DNA of 64,000 nucleotides from Massilibacteroides sp. (GCF_028705895.1 NZ_JAQWCQ010000003.1:49738-113737), one strand, 5' to 3'; shown: positions 53,813-62,758, counted from the first letter of the stretch. A program made the numbers and translations. The notes: a model not told the origin generated them from the letters alone.

Positions 53813-55648
53813 TTAGTTTTGCCAGTCTCCGTTCTCTTTTATTAACTGAACTAAGCGTTCTACGGCTTCTGCTTCGGGGACACTGCGCACGATACAGGTC
53901 TTTCCTTTGTACAGGCTGATCTGGCCCTTTCCGGCTCCAACGTAGCCGTAATCGGCATCAGCCATTTCTCCGGGACCATTAACGATGCAGCCCATGATTC
54001 CTATTTTAAGGCCTTTCAGGTGCGAGGTGGCTGCTTTTACGCGGGCAATAGTGGATTGGAGATTGTATAATGTTCGTCCACAACCCGGACAAGAGATAAA
54101 TTCGGTCTTGCTGATTCTTGTTCTCGTTGCCTGAAGGATACCAAACATGCAGTTATCAATGACTAATGCATCTAAGTTTTCATCCTGCAGCAGGATTCCG
54201 TCTCCAAATCCATCCAAGAAAAGTGCTCCGAAATCGGAAGCTGACTCAAGTTGCAGGGATTCTTTATCGGCTTCGGTATATTCTCTGTTCAGAATGACAG
54301 GGACATCGCATCCGGCTGTTAATAATTTATGCATAGCTGCCCGCTGGTGACCTAACCCGTTCACATGGCTTGTTGTCAGAATAACAACGGCTGTTTCATC
54401 TTCTTTAAGGAAGGTAATTACTTCTTCAGACAGATCATCATAAGAGAGCCGAATGAATTTAAGTTCTGCTTTACAGGAAACAGCGCTCCCCACTTCATCG
54501 GCTCTGAAGTAAGGATACGTGTCCTTCTCTCCTTTCCATGCGGATCCATCCAAGATCAACGGTACGCCTTGAGGTAAGTTTTCGGGGACAATCGTTCCTG
54601 TATAGAAATAATCAGGAACAGCATTTTTATCTATTGCATAATTTCCATTTCTACGATCAGAAATCACTACAGGAGGATGGGGAAAACCAATTCCTTTAAC
54701 TACACGGGAATGACGACGTTCCGTTGTTATCGGATCAAACCCGGGAGTGGATTCTGCGTTGATCGAAGCATGTCCTTTTCTTTTCTCGATATAAGCCAGC
54801 AGTTTCCTTCCAACCGGCACTTCTACCTCCGGTTCTTCGCTTAACGAGACACGGATTGTATCTCCTATCCCATCAGCCAATAAAGTACCGATACCTACGG
54901 CGCTTTTGATACGTCCGTCTTCTCCGTCGCCAGCCTCCGTCACACCCAGATGTAGCGGATAGTGCATATCTTCCGCATCCATCGTGCGAACTAACAAGCG
55001 TACGGCACGAACCATCAATACCGTATTCGAAGCCTTCATGGAGATGGCCACATCATGAAAATTTTCATCACGGCATATCCTCAGAAACTCCATGCACGAA
55101 GCCACCATTCCTTCAGGGGTATCACCGTAGCGGCTCATGATTCGATCCGAGAGCGAACCATGGTTCACTCCGATTCGCACAGCGGTATGATGTTCTTTAC
55201 ATAAATTGAGAAAAGGCACAAAACGCGCTCTGATTTTTTCTAATTCTGCGGCGTATTCCTCTTCGGTATATTCAATATGATTAAACGTCTTTTGTTTGTC
55301 CACATAATTACCGGGATTCACGCGTACTTTCTCGACTGTCGTAGCGGCAACATCAGCAGCACGTGGATTAAAGTGTATATCGGCAATCAAGGGCGTACGG
55401 TATCCCTGTTCATCTAAAAGCTGTCGGATCACGCCTAAATTACGCGACTCACGCTCACCCTGAGCCGTGAAACGCACATAATCTGCTCCGGCATCAATAA
55501 TACGTATAGCTTGTTGTACTGCGGCTTCGGTATCCATTGTAGATACGCTGGCCATGGACTGAACACGAACGGGGTTTTCGCCTCCCAGCGGTGTATCTCC
55601 TATACGGGTAACAGAAGATACGCGGCGTTTATAATTGAAATAATCCAT
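53813..55648 (-). CDS. ispG: 4-hydroxy-3-methylbut-2-en-1-yl diphosphate synthase (GcpE)
   Basis: [4Fe-4S] enzyme of the MEP isoprenoid pathway, converting MEcPP to HMBPP. At 611 residues it is the long form with a large insert between the N-terminal TIM barrel and the C-terminal cluster domain, as in Bacteroidota, Chlamydiae and plants. N-terminal landmarks are NPVRVQSMASVSTMDTEA near residue 26 and FNPRAADVAATTVEKVRVNP near 98. Cluster ligands lie in SCPGCGRTLYNLQ near 515 and IGIMGCIVNGPGEMADADYG near 550. It follows purE by 15 bases and is the last gene of the rpoN-to-ispG run. Confidence 0.97.
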   Translation of the reverse strand: MDYFNYKRRVSSVTRIGDTPLGGENPVRVQSMASVSTMDTEAAVQQAIRIIDAGADYVRFTAQGERESRNLGVIRQLLDEQGYRTPLIADIHFNPRAADVAATTVEKVRVNPGNYVDKQKTFNHIEYTEEEYAAELEKIRARFVPFLNLCKEHHTAVRIGVNHGSLSDRIMSRYGDTPEGMVASCMEFLRICRDENFHDVAISMKASNTVLMVRAVRLLVRTMDAEDMHYPLHLGVTEAGDGEDGRIKSAVGIGTLLADGIGDTIRVSLSEEPEVEVPVGRKLLAYIEKRKGHASINAESTPGFDPITTERRHSRVVKGIGFPHPPVVISDRRNGNYAIDKNAVPDYFYTGTIVPENLPQGVPLILDGSAWKGEKDTYPYFRADEVGSAVSCKAELKFIRLSYDDLSEEVITFLKEDETAVVILTTSHVNGLGHQRAAMHKLLTAGCDVPVILNREYTEADKESLQLESASDFGALFLDGFGDGILLQDENLDALVIDNCMFGILQATRTRISKTEFISCPGCGRTLYNLQSTIARVKAATSHLKGLKIGIMGCIVNGPGEMADADYGYVGAGKGQISLYKGKTCIVRSVPEAEAVERLVQLIKENGDWQN

Positions 55649-55663
55649 AGAGGAAATAAGATG

Positions 55664-56170
55664 TCAATTGGTTTTATACTTGAACTTTACAGTGGCCAAT
55701 TCTTCATTAGCCTTCACGATCTTTTTCTTCAGATCTTCTTTGTAAAGAACAAGCTTATCCTGCAATTGTTCATCTCCGGTAGAGAGTATTTGTACTGCCA
55801 GAATAGCCGCATTCAAAGCTCCGTTGATTCCTACCGTAGCTACGGGGATACCCGGAGGCATTTGTACGATCGCCAATAGGGCATCCATTCCGTCAAGTGT
55901 AGAATTAATCGGAACTCCAATAACAGGCAAAGTCGTCATAGAAGCGATAACCCCACATAAATGAGCCGCCATACCTGCTGCGGCAATAATAACTTTAATA
56001 CCACGACCTTTTGCTTCTTTTGCAAAGGCCTCTACTTCTTCGGGGGTACGATGCGCAGATAATGCATGGATCTCAAACGGGATTTCCATTTCATCCAATA
56101 ACTTAGCTGCTTTTTCCATTACAGGCAGATCCGAAGTACTGCCCATTATTATACTTACGATTGGAGTCAT
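55664..56170 (-). CDS. purE: N5-carboxyaminoimidazole ribonucleotide mutase
   Basis: Class I PurE, converting N5-CAIR to CAIR in purine synthesis. With the start at ATG 56170 the protein has 168 residues, opening with [20 protein letters not shown], then [18 protein letters not shown] near 38 (the His-containing active-site loop) and [20 protein letters not shown] near 65. The frame stays open for 64 further codons upstream through the 200-bp repeat element, but that stretch is repeat DNA. purK is not adjacent. It lies between the repeat and ispG. Confidence 0.96.
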   Translation of the reverse strand: MTPIVSIIMGSTSDLPVMEKAAKLLDEMEIPFEIHALSAHRTPEEVEAFAKEAKGRGIKVIIAAAGMAAHLCGVIASMTTLPVIGVPINSTLDGMDALLAIVQMPPGIPVATVGINGALNAAILAVQILSTGDEQLQDKLVLYKEDLKKKIVKANEELATVKFKYKTN

Positions 56171-56191
56171 TTTTTGTTTACTTAAGAGATG

Positions 56192-56391
56192 ACCCCTAAA
56201 TCCCCTGAAGGGGACTTTTTGAAAAACCAACAAACAAACGTCCCTGATAGGTAGGAAACCTTGCGTTGGATGTGTCTGGGGCTTTTGAGCCCAAAAACAA
56301 AGTCTCCTGATAGTCAGTAATAACTTTGGATTGGATATGCTCGGAGCTTTTGAAACCAACAAACAAAGTCCCCTTCAGGGGATTTAGGGGT
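56192..56391. repeat. 200-bp MITE-like element with 27-bp terminal inverted repeats
   Basis: The ends 56192-56218 and 56365-56391 are perfect 27-bp inverted repeats; each contains the palindrome TCCCC-TGAA-GGGGA. Inside are three related units of about 64-65 bases starting at 56227, 56291 and 56356 (each opening CCAACAAACAAA-like, then GTC..CTGATAG-like in the first two). A short hairpin GGGCT-TTTG-AGCCC (56279-56292) occurs in the first unit. No coding capacity. No convincing target-site duplication is seen at its edges. It separates gcvH from purE in what otherwise looks like a continuous operon. Confidence 0.8.
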
Positions 56392-56404
56392 TATAATAAA
56401 TATC

Positions 56405-56785
56405 TTATTTTGCAATCAAGGCCTTATAGTCCTCAGCCGACAATAGTTCGTTCAAGTCTGCTGCATCTTTTACTGAAATCTTGATCAGCCAGCCTTTACC
56501 ATACGCGTCTTCGTTTACTAATTCCGGCTTGTCTTCCAGCTCTGCGTTTACTTCAAGTACTTCTCCGCTGACAGGCATAAACAAATCAGATACCGTTTTA
56601 ACGGCTTCAATAGTTCCGAACACTTCTTCTTTATCTACCGTTTCGCCTTCTGTTGTTATATCAACATAAACGATTTCGCCAAGTTCGCCTTGCGCATAAT
56701 CCGTGATACCGATGTAAGCCACATCACCTTCCACACGAATCCATTCGTGGTCTTTCGTGTACTTTAATTCAGCAGGAAAATTCAT
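56405..56785 (-). CDS. gcvH: Glycine cleavage system H protein
   Basis: Lipoyl carrier of the glycine cleavage complex, 126 residues. It shows [20 protein letters not shown] at the N-terminus, the lipoylated Lys in [20 protein letters not shown] near residue 62, and the [20 protein letters not shown] ending. gcvT and gcvP are not in the window. It starts 18 bases after the PAP2-like gene, and a 200-bp repeat element lies between its stop and purE. Confidence 0.96.
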   Translation of the reverse strand: MNFPAELKYTKDHEWIRVEGDVAYIGITDYAQGELGEIVYVDITTEGETVDKEEVFGTIEAVKTVSDLFMPVSGEVLEVNAELEDKPELVNEDAYGKGWLIKISVKDAADLNELLSAEDYKALIAK

Positions 56786-56803
56786 AATCTCCGTGTTTTT
56801 AAG

Positions 56804-57424
56804 TTAGATTAATAAATATATATAACTAAATATAGATGCAACAAATGTACATATAAATCCCAAACAAATACCCGCATACATCTGCATTGGCGTATGCTTA
56901 TTTAAAATTATCCGGGCGGTAGCTACTAATCCCGCAGTAAGGATCAAAATAATGAACAGCCAATAAGCATTCATCATATGAATCCGGGCTATTCCCATAA
57001 CGGCTCCGATCAATCCTCCGATACCGACTCCGTGAATACTGATTTTCCAATAAAAATTAACTAACAGAGACAATAGTAGTGCTGCAGCAACCCCAATCAA
57101 CAATCCAATCAGCCAGAATGGAACTTGCATCCTTCGGATAAAAAACACAAAAACCAGTACGGAAAAAATCATAATCAAAAAAGGGAGTACCCGCTCACGC
57201 CTGTCGGTAAGTTCAAGATCTGAAATACTGCCGCTATATTTAAGCAGAAGGATAAACAATCCGGGGATCACTGTCGTACAAGCAAAAGCTCCGCCAATCA
57301 TAATCAATTTCATGTTTACCGGATAGATTGCCAGATAGGTATATAAAAGCGTCAAAACCATACCATAAGTAATCATCAATAAAGGATGAAACACGGTGGA
57401 GACTATATTTGCAAAAAGTTTCAT
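56804..57424 (-). CDS. PAP2-like integral membrane protein with altered catalytic motifs
   Basis: 206-residue protein with six hydrophobic helices, matching the PAP2/acid phosphatase membrane fold in outline. The three phosphatase motifs are degraded: motif 1 reads DRRERVLPF, motif 2 reads SIHGVG in place of PSGH, and motif 3 reads ARIILNKHTPMQ, where the expected SR-x5-H-x3-D ends in Gln. It may be an inactive relative or use another mechanism. It lies 5 bases after rpoN and 18 bases before gcvH, so it is probably expressed with both. Confidence 0.68.
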   Translation of the reverse strand: MKLFANIVSTVFHPLLMITYGMVLTLLYTYLAIYPVNMKLIMIGGAFACTTVIPGLFILLLKYSGSISDLELTDRRERVLPFLIMIFSVLVFVFFIRRMQVPFWLIGLLIGVAAALLLSLLVNFYWKISIHGVGIGGLIGAVMGIARIHMMNAYWLFIILILTAGLVATARIILNKHTPMQMYAGICLGFICTFVASIFSYIYLLI

Positions 57425-57429
57425 GTTAT

Positions 57430-58884
57430 TTAGATTTCTTTACGTAAGCGTGCTACAGGAATATCCATCTGTTCCCGATACTTGGCAACAGTCCGGCGGG
57501 CGATAACATACCCGTTTTCTTTCAGGATAGCGGTTATCTCTTCATCCGTCAGCGGTTTCCGTTTGTTTTCCGCTTCAATATGTTCTTTCATTATTTTTTT
57601 TACCTCACGGGTAGATATTTCTTCACCGCTATCGGTCTGCATCGATTCCGAAAAGAAATATTTTAACGGGTATATGCCGAAGTTTGTTTGCACATACTTA
57701 CTATTGCTTACCCGCGAAATAGTTGATATATCATATCCGGCTCGCTCAGCCACATCTTTAAGAATCATCGGTTTCAGAGAGGCTTCATCACCGGTCAGGA
57801 AAAAATCCCGTTGCAAAACCATGATAGTCTCCATCGTGCGTCTCAAGGTATCGTTTCGTTGCTTGATAGCTTCGATAAACCATTGTGCAGAATCCAGTTT
57901 TTGTTTTACGAACTGCACCGCATCACGCATTTCAGAAGTCTGATTACTTTTATTCGCCACATAATCCTGAAACATTTCCGTATATTCACGATTTACGCGC
58001 ATTTCCGGAACTCCACGATTATTCATACTCAGGAACAATTCACCATTTACCGCTTCTACAAGAAAATCCGGAGTAACACGACTCATCGCCGTCTCCATCG
58101 CTCCCCCGAGAAAGCCGCCCGGTTTCGGATTAAGCAGAGTTATCTCGTGAAACACTTTTTTAAGCGTTTCCTCGTCAATAGAGAGCCCTCTCAGTATTTT
58201 ATCATAATGCTTTCGGGTAAATTCCTCAAAATAGTTTTTTACGACCTGAATAGCCAGATCGGTAACCGATGTCGGTTCTTTTTTCTCCAATTGAATCAGG
58301 AGACATTCCTGCAACGTACGCGCCCCTACCCCGGTCGGTTCAAGATCCTGAATTACGTAGAGCATCTCCTCTACCTCCTTTTCATCCACATCCTGCCCTT
58401 CCTGAAAGATCAGGTCGTCTGCAATGGCTCCGAGGTCACGCCTCAGATATCCATCGTCATCCATATTACCTATAATATATTCGGCTATTTTTCGATTCTT
58501 TTCCGGCAGATCACGCAGACCGAGTTGCTGAAGCAAACTTTCATTCAACGACTGACTAACAGAAAAAGGAATATCTTCTTTCTGTTCCGTTCGCTCACGC
58601 ATTTCTCTCAATTTATAATCCGGAATATCATCCTCGGTCAGATAGTCTCCAAGAGAAATATCCAGATCAGAATCACCGGAAGAAAGCTCATCGGCTCCTG
58701 TTTCGTCATTTATATCAAAATCTTCGACTGGTTCAGCCCCTTCTTCGAGCGCCGGATTTTCCTCCAGTTCATGTTTGATCCTTTCTTCCAATTCAATGGC
58801 AGGAAGCTCAAGCAAACGGATCAACTGAATCTGTTGCGGGGAAAGCTTTTGCTGTAATTTCTGCTGTAAATGCTGTCTTAACAT
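57430..58884 (-). CDS. rpoN: RNA polymerase sigma-54 factor
   Basis: 484-residue sigma-54. Region I is Gln/Leu-rich (LQQKLQQKLSPQQIQLIRLL), followed by the acidic region II (about residues 45-95), the core-binding domain (LGLRDLPEKNRKIAEYIIGN; LEPTGVGARTLQECLLIQLE) and the RpoN box ARRTVAKYREQ near 463. No sigma-54-dependent activator is seen in the window, so its regulon must lie elsewhere. It is the first gene of the rpoN-PAP2-gcvH-purE-ispG run. Confidence 0.97.
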   Translation of the reverse strand: MLRQHLQQKLQQKLSPQQIQLIRLLELPAIELEERIKHELEENPALEEGAEPVEDFDINDETGADELSSGDSDLDISLGDYLTEDDIPDYKLREMRERTEQKEDIPFSVSQSLNESLLQQLGLRDLPEKNRKIAEYIIGNMDDDGYLRRDLGAIADDLIFQEGQDVDEKEVEEMLYVIQDLEPTGVGARTLQECLLIQLEKKEPTSVTDLAIQVVKNYFEEFTRKHYDKILRGLSIDEETLKKVFHEITLLNPKPGGFLGGAMETAMSRVTPDFLVEAVNGELFLSMNNRGVPEMRVNREYTEMFQDYVANKSNQTSEMRDAVQFVKQKLDSAQWFIEAIKQRNDTLRRTMETIMVLQRDFFLTGDEASLKPMILKDVAERAGYDISTISRVSNSKYVQTNFGIYPLKYFFSESMQTDSGEEISTREVKKIMKEHIEAENKRKPLTDEEITAILKENGYVIARRTVAKYREQMDIPVARLRKEI

Positions 58885-58920
58885 TTGACTAAACCCATTT
58901 ATGGATTAACAATAACTATG

Positions 58921-58928
58921 CAAATATA
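58921..58928 (-). promoter_or_regulatory. Predicted -7 element of rpoN
   Basis: TATATTTG on the minus strand, 36 bases before the rpoN start codon; no good -33 partner. Confidence 0.5.
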
Positions 58929-59049
58929 ACCCTTTGTCAAAAAAACCGACAGGGGGAAACGTTAATAGTCGTTGAAAGGGACAGGTTTAAAAAATGTATT
59001 TCTGCTTTAACACATTGAAAAGGAATATTTATTGGTTCTATTATTCTCT

Positions 59050-59136
59050 TTTTCGACAACTGTAGTAAAGCTTTTCGATAGTTGTCGAAAAACTTTACTA
59101 CAGTTGTCGAAAAGTTTTTCCATATATATGGAAAAA
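59050..59136. repeat. Nested palindromes: 21-bp inverted repeat with competing inner arm, then a 22-bp perfect palindrome
   Basis: Arms 59050-59070 and 59093-59113 are perfect 21-bp complements. The 22-base interior (59071-59092) carries a third copy of AGTTGTCGAAAA, so the left arm half (TTTTCGACAACT) can pair with either. Two bases on, 59115-59136 is a perfect 22-bp palindrome centred on CATATATATG. Read on the minus strand, this palindrome ends in a T-rich stretch 17 bases after the phosphoesterase stop, so it is a good terminator. The rest of 58885-59153 holds the rpoN promoter and no gene. Confidence 0.7.
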
Positions 59137-59153
59137 GGGAAACACAAATAATC

Positions 59154-60107
59154 TTATTTCTTGGTTCTCGTTATTTTATGCAATACCTCAGCATTCTTGT
59201 TTAGCAAATACAGGTCCAGTGTTTTATTGGTAGCCGACATAACGGAGAATCCGGTTTCAGGATTACAGAACACTGTTCCTTCGATAGGTTTCACTTTTCG
59301 GCTACGTGACGCAGAGGTGTTAACGACAAAGTCCGTATCAAATCCGTCTTTTCGGATATGTTGAAAGTTATGAATATGTCCACAGATGTAGTAATCAACC
59401 TTGTATTTCTTCAACAAAGGAGCCACACGTGCCTGCATATCCGTTCTTTCGTTTTCGTCCTTCGAGGTCTCGGCAAAGACCGGATGATGACCAACTACAA
59501 TTTTCCAGGTTTCTGTTGAAGCATTCAGTGTAGAATCAATCCAGGCTAATTGTTTCTCCATGTCCTGATGACCTGCATCCGGGTATTTTTTCTTTCCGTT
59601 ACGGTATTTGTCAATAAGCGAAGGAGTATCAATATAGACGATACGAAGCGTTGCGCCGTTCTCCAAGTCGTACGACTGCGTGTAATACCGGTCGGGCATA
59701 CACCAGCGACGGCTTACCTGACTATAATCAATCACCGCTTGTGTATTTCCTCTATATTCGTGATTTCCCAGTAACGGATACCATTCTACCTGAAGTTCCG
59801 GATGAGAATAGATCGATTCAAAATTAGTCATCCACAGTGGGTCGTTCACACTCTGAACACCATCATAATGGAACACATCACCAGAGGCAATCACAAACTC
59901 AATACCCAATTGGTCTGCCGTTTCACCCATCTGATGCGCTATCGGCTTCTGATCGTAATACCCGTTACGACCAAGATCAGTCGCGATGATGAAATTAAAA
60001 CTATTATCAGGTAATTCACTTAACTTTTGCGCGTTCAATGATTGAACACAAGTACTTAATACAATCGCAAATGCGAATAAGACACATTCTCTAAACTTCT
60101 TAATCAT
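59154..60107 (-). CDS. Exported metallophosphoesterase (purple-acid-phosphatase-like)
   Basis: Periplasmic two-metal phosphoesterase. I take ATG 60107 as start (317 aa), giving the signal peptide CVLFAFAIVLSTCVQSLNA; the upstream ATG at 60137 lies near the receptor remnant. Metal motifs are all visible: IIATDLGRNGYY, VIASGDVFHYDG, PLLGNHEYRG, IVVGHHPVF and YYICGHIHNFQ. It follows the remnant of a TonB-dependent receptor, so it once formed a pair for uptake and processing of a phosphorylated compound. Substrate not known. Confidence 0.9.
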   Translation of the reverse strand: MIKKFRECVLFAFAIVLSTCVQSLNAQKLSELPDNSFNFIIATDLGRNGYYDQKPIAHQMGETADQLGIEFVIASGDVFHYDGVQSVNDPLWMTNFESIYSHPELQVEWYPLLGNHEYRGNTQAVIDYSQVSRRWCMPDRYYTQSYDLENGATLRIVYIDTPSLIDKYRNGKKKYPDAGHQDMEKQLAWIDSTLNASTETWKIVVGHHPVFAETSKDENERTDMQARVAPLLKKYKVDYYICGHIHNFQHIRKDGFDTDFVVNTSASRSRKVKPIEGTVFCNPETGFSVMSATNKTLDLYLLNKNAEVLHKITRTKK

Positions 60108-60126
60108 AGCTTTTATTCTATTGAAT

Positions 60127-60264
60127 TTATAAATCAAATTTTAATCCTACGGTGAATGAAGGTTTATAATATTCCAACTGCATCATGCGGTCTTTATCTC
60201 CCTGATAATAACGCAACGGCTGATTGGTCAGATTGTTTGCTTCGGCAAAAACCTTCTCATTTGT
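60127..60264 (-). pseudogene. 3' remnant of a deleted TonB-dependent receptor gene
   Basis: On the minus strand the last 45 codons of a TonB-dependent receptor remain in frame: NEKVFAEANNLTNQPLRYYQ, then GDKDRMMQLEYYKPSFTVGL and a KFDL ending with TAA at 60127-60129. Upstream of the remnant the frame meets a stop at 60265-60267 and the sequence turns AT-rich, so the rest of the gene is lost. The remnant lies 19 bases before the phosphoesterase start. The remainder of 60268-60459 shows nothing convincing apart from AT-rich sequence before doxX. Confidence 0.85.
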
Positions 60265-60459
60265 TCAATTATTTTAAAAAGTGAATGATCGTTAATATTT
60301 CGCAACAAAGAACAGGAATTGATATTACAGAAAAGCCCCATTATTATTACATAGAGATTAAGAGCCTAAAAAAGAATATTATGTGGTTTCATAAAAGCAG
60401 ACATGAACAACTTAGACAAACTTATTGTTGTTTAAATTGAATTATAAACTCAAATTATC

Positions 60460-60870
60460 ATGACTATTTTAGATAAAAACACCAGTTTAGGATTATTGGT
60501 GCTTCGGTTAAGCCTGGGTATATTAATGTTATTACATGGCGTATCGAAACTTTTTCACGGCATAGGGTTTATTGAACAGATTGTTGTTGGTGCAGATCTA
60601 CCTTCTTTTGTTGCCTACGGAGTGTATATAGGTGAAATCATTGTACCGATCCTATTGATTCTGGGTTATGCCACGCGGTTTTCTGCTTTGATCTTCGCCA
60701 TTAATTGTTTATTTGCCGTATTCCTGGCGCATGGAGCAGAACTATTTACATTAAGTCAACACGGAGGATGGGCTGTAGAATTATTAGGATTGTACTTCTT
60801 CGGGGCATTGACATTAGTATTTACCGGTGGTGGCAAGTATGCCGTCAGTCATAAACATTGGTGGGATTAA
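60460..60870 (+). CDS. DoxX family membrane protein
   Basis: 136-residue four-helix membrane protein. The DoxX pattern is clear: LGLLVLRLSLGILMLLHGVS at the start with the following KLFHGIG, VAYGVYIGEIIVPILLILGY near residue 55, and GGWAVELLGLYFFGALTLVF near 100. Members are linked to oxidoreductase or thiol homeostasis complexes, but no specific role can be claimed. Its last 26 bases overlap the end of the convergent DUF4369/SUMF1 gene. Confidence 0.9.
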   Translation: MTILDKNTSLGLLVLRLSLGILMLLHGVSKLFHGIGFIEQIVVGADLPSFVAYGVYIGEIIVPILLILGYATRFSALIFAINCLFAVFLAHGAELFTLSQHGGWAVELLGLYFFGALTLVFTGGGKYAVSHKHWWD

Positions 60871-62623
60871 TGTCTTTCACCAATCTGAAGCCATTGTTAA
60901 AATGTTTGCTGGAAGCATAAATGTAATAACGACAGGTCGGGCGACAAATGGCTCGTTCAATAAACCATGAACCACCTCTGACATGAGCGTACAGTCGGTC
61001 GTCCTGAAAAAATATATTCGAACACCACTCCCAGACATTACCACTCATGTCGTAAAGTCCCAGTTCATTCGGACTTTTCATCCCCACAGGATGAGGTTTC
61101 CCTTCAGAATTGGCCTCGTACCAGCCCAAACTGTCTAACTCCATACCACCGCTATAGAGGTGATCTTTGTTACCTCTATGGCCTCCTCGTGCAGCATACT
61201 CCCACTCTTCTTCCGTTGGTAGCCGACCTCCTGCCCATCTACAATATTCATTGGCTCCAAACCAAGTTATATAAATCGCAGGGTGTGCTTCATAACCTTT
61301 CACTGGCCTTCCTCCTTCAATTCCCCAATTACATTCGTAGTAAAGTATTTCACCCGTGTATTCACCGTTTTTTACTTTATTGCTTTTGTAATCGCTCAAG
61401 AAAGCAGCAAACTGGTTATTCGTGATTTCATATTTGCTAATCTGAAAATCACCGACTTCTACACTATGTTCCGGATTATTATCTTCCGGATAAGTAGAAC
61501 CCATAACAAAAGTACCTCCTTTTATTTGTAACATTTCAGGTTTCGTATTCGTAGCAAGGTCTTTTCGATAAATTATCTCATCAATCCGTTTCTGCACGAC
61601 CTCCCGTTCGGATTCCCTGACATTAGGGGCCGACATAAACAATTGAAGATATTTAATGGAAATATCAAACGCTTCGATACCCCGGCAAGAAAGCAAACGA
61701 TCATACAAACCTCCAATAGCAATATAGCCATCCAATCGGTCAGGATCAAGACGGACACCTTGTTCGTATAGCTTGAAAGCCTCTTCAACATAGCGAAATT
61801 CTTCCGCCGGAGTGTTCGCTTTCATCGACAACAGGTCGTTAGCCTGACGAATACAGGCTTCTGCATAAGGATTGATCTGATTACTTAGCATACGGGCAAA
61901 TTTCGAATGCTTCATATCCATCGGTATCAGCCGGTAGAATTGCCTCAAAGAGTCAATCGAGACTTGTTTCATAAAACGTGTCAGCAAGAATTGTCCCGCA
62001 TAGGTATCCATATGTTTATAGACATAATCCAAACGTATAGAATCTCGCAGATGTTCAACATCCTTCAACTCCCAATCCACGTCTAACCCCATTCGCTTAT
62101 CACTATTTTCTGCGCTTATATTCTTTTTCCTGAACGGGCTATTTACGACTCCTGCTTTTCCCTTCCCTGTGCCCCATGCTCCCAACTCGTGAAACAATGT
62201 GGAAAGAACATGTAAACTATCCCGTTGCCGATTAAGGTCACTGACTAAATCAAGATAGCGTCCATACTCTACCTGCGTATTTGCACCCCGAAACTTCAGA
62301 TAATAGGGAAAATCGGTAATACTGCCTTCAATATATAGCGTATCCCGATCAAGCAACAAATCACAATAGTGAAACACATCATCAATAGTAGTACAAAGCC
62401 ATAGATGCTGAGGCACATCGGCTAATTCTCCAACAATAACCAATCTTCCTTTCTCGATTTGTCCTGCATTAATAACACGTTGTGTATCAAACTGCCTTAG
62501 ATTGAATATAGTTCCATCTTTGACCCCGCTGATTCGTGCATCAATAACAAACACACTGGCCAAGGCAGGAAACGAAAACCATACAACAGAAAAAAAAAGA
62601 CTTACTTTCAGAAACTTCATCAT
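60845..62623 (-). CDS. DUF4369 and SUMF1/FGE-domain fusion protein, exported
   Basis: 592-residue exported protein. After a signal peptide (FFSVVWFSFPALA), residues ~25-125 look like a DUF4369 domain (SGVKDGTIFNLRQFDTQRVI), which in Bacteroidota usually precedes a thioredoxin fold. A helical middle follows (~150-365). Residues ~370-590 form a formylglycine-generating-enzyme-like C-lectin fold: IKGGTFVMGSTYPEDNNPEH, WAGGRLPTEEEWEYAARGG, DMSGNVWEWC, GGSWFIERAICRPTCRYY, FNNGFRLV. The CRPTC spacing differs from catalytic FGE, so enzyme activity is doubtful; related folds serve in gliding/T9SS proteins. Alone with a propeller lipoprotein upstream. Confidence 0.8.
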   Translation of the reverse strand: MMKFLKVSLFFSVVWFSFPALASVFVIDARISGVKDGTIFNLRQFDTQRVINAGQIEKGRLVIVGELADVPQHLWLCTTIDDVFHYCDLLLDRDTLYIEGSITDFPYYLKFRGANTQVEYGRYLDLVSDLNRQRDSLHVLSTLFHELGAWGTGKGKAGVVNSPFRKKNISAENSDKRMGLDVDWELKDVEHLRDSIRLDYVYKHMDTYAGQFLLTRFMKQVSIDSLRQFYRLIPMDMKHSKFARMLSNQINPYAEACIRQANDLLSMKANTPAEEFRYVEEAFKLYEQGVRLDPDRLDGYIAIGGLYDRLLSCRGIEAFDISIKYLQLFMSAPNVRESEREVVQKRIDEIIYRKDLATNTKPEMLQIKGGTFVMGSTYPEDNNPEHSVEVGDFQISKYEITNNQFAAFLSDYKSNKVKNGEYTGEILYYECNWGIEGGRPVKGYEAHPAIYITWFGANEYCRWAGGRLPTEEEWEYAARGGHRGNKDHLYSGGMELDSLGWYEANSEGKPHPVGMKSPNELGLYDMSGNVWEWCSNIFFQDDRLYAHVRGGSWFIERAICRPTCRYYIYASSKHFNNGFRLVKDINPTNVYD

Positions 62624-62758
62624 GGGGTAACATCATAGATGTTTACTAATGTATAGTATTTATTTCTATGCAGCATCCATCAGATGGCTATAACATGCTA
62701 ATATTTAACGCATATTTCACCAAAAGCTTTATGTTTTAACATCTTTATTCCAAAAACC

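Noticed and set aside
56171..56362. A 64-codon N-terminal extension of purE, open in frame
   Set aside because: It runs through the 200-bp repeat element and has no similarity to PurE; the family start is at 56170.
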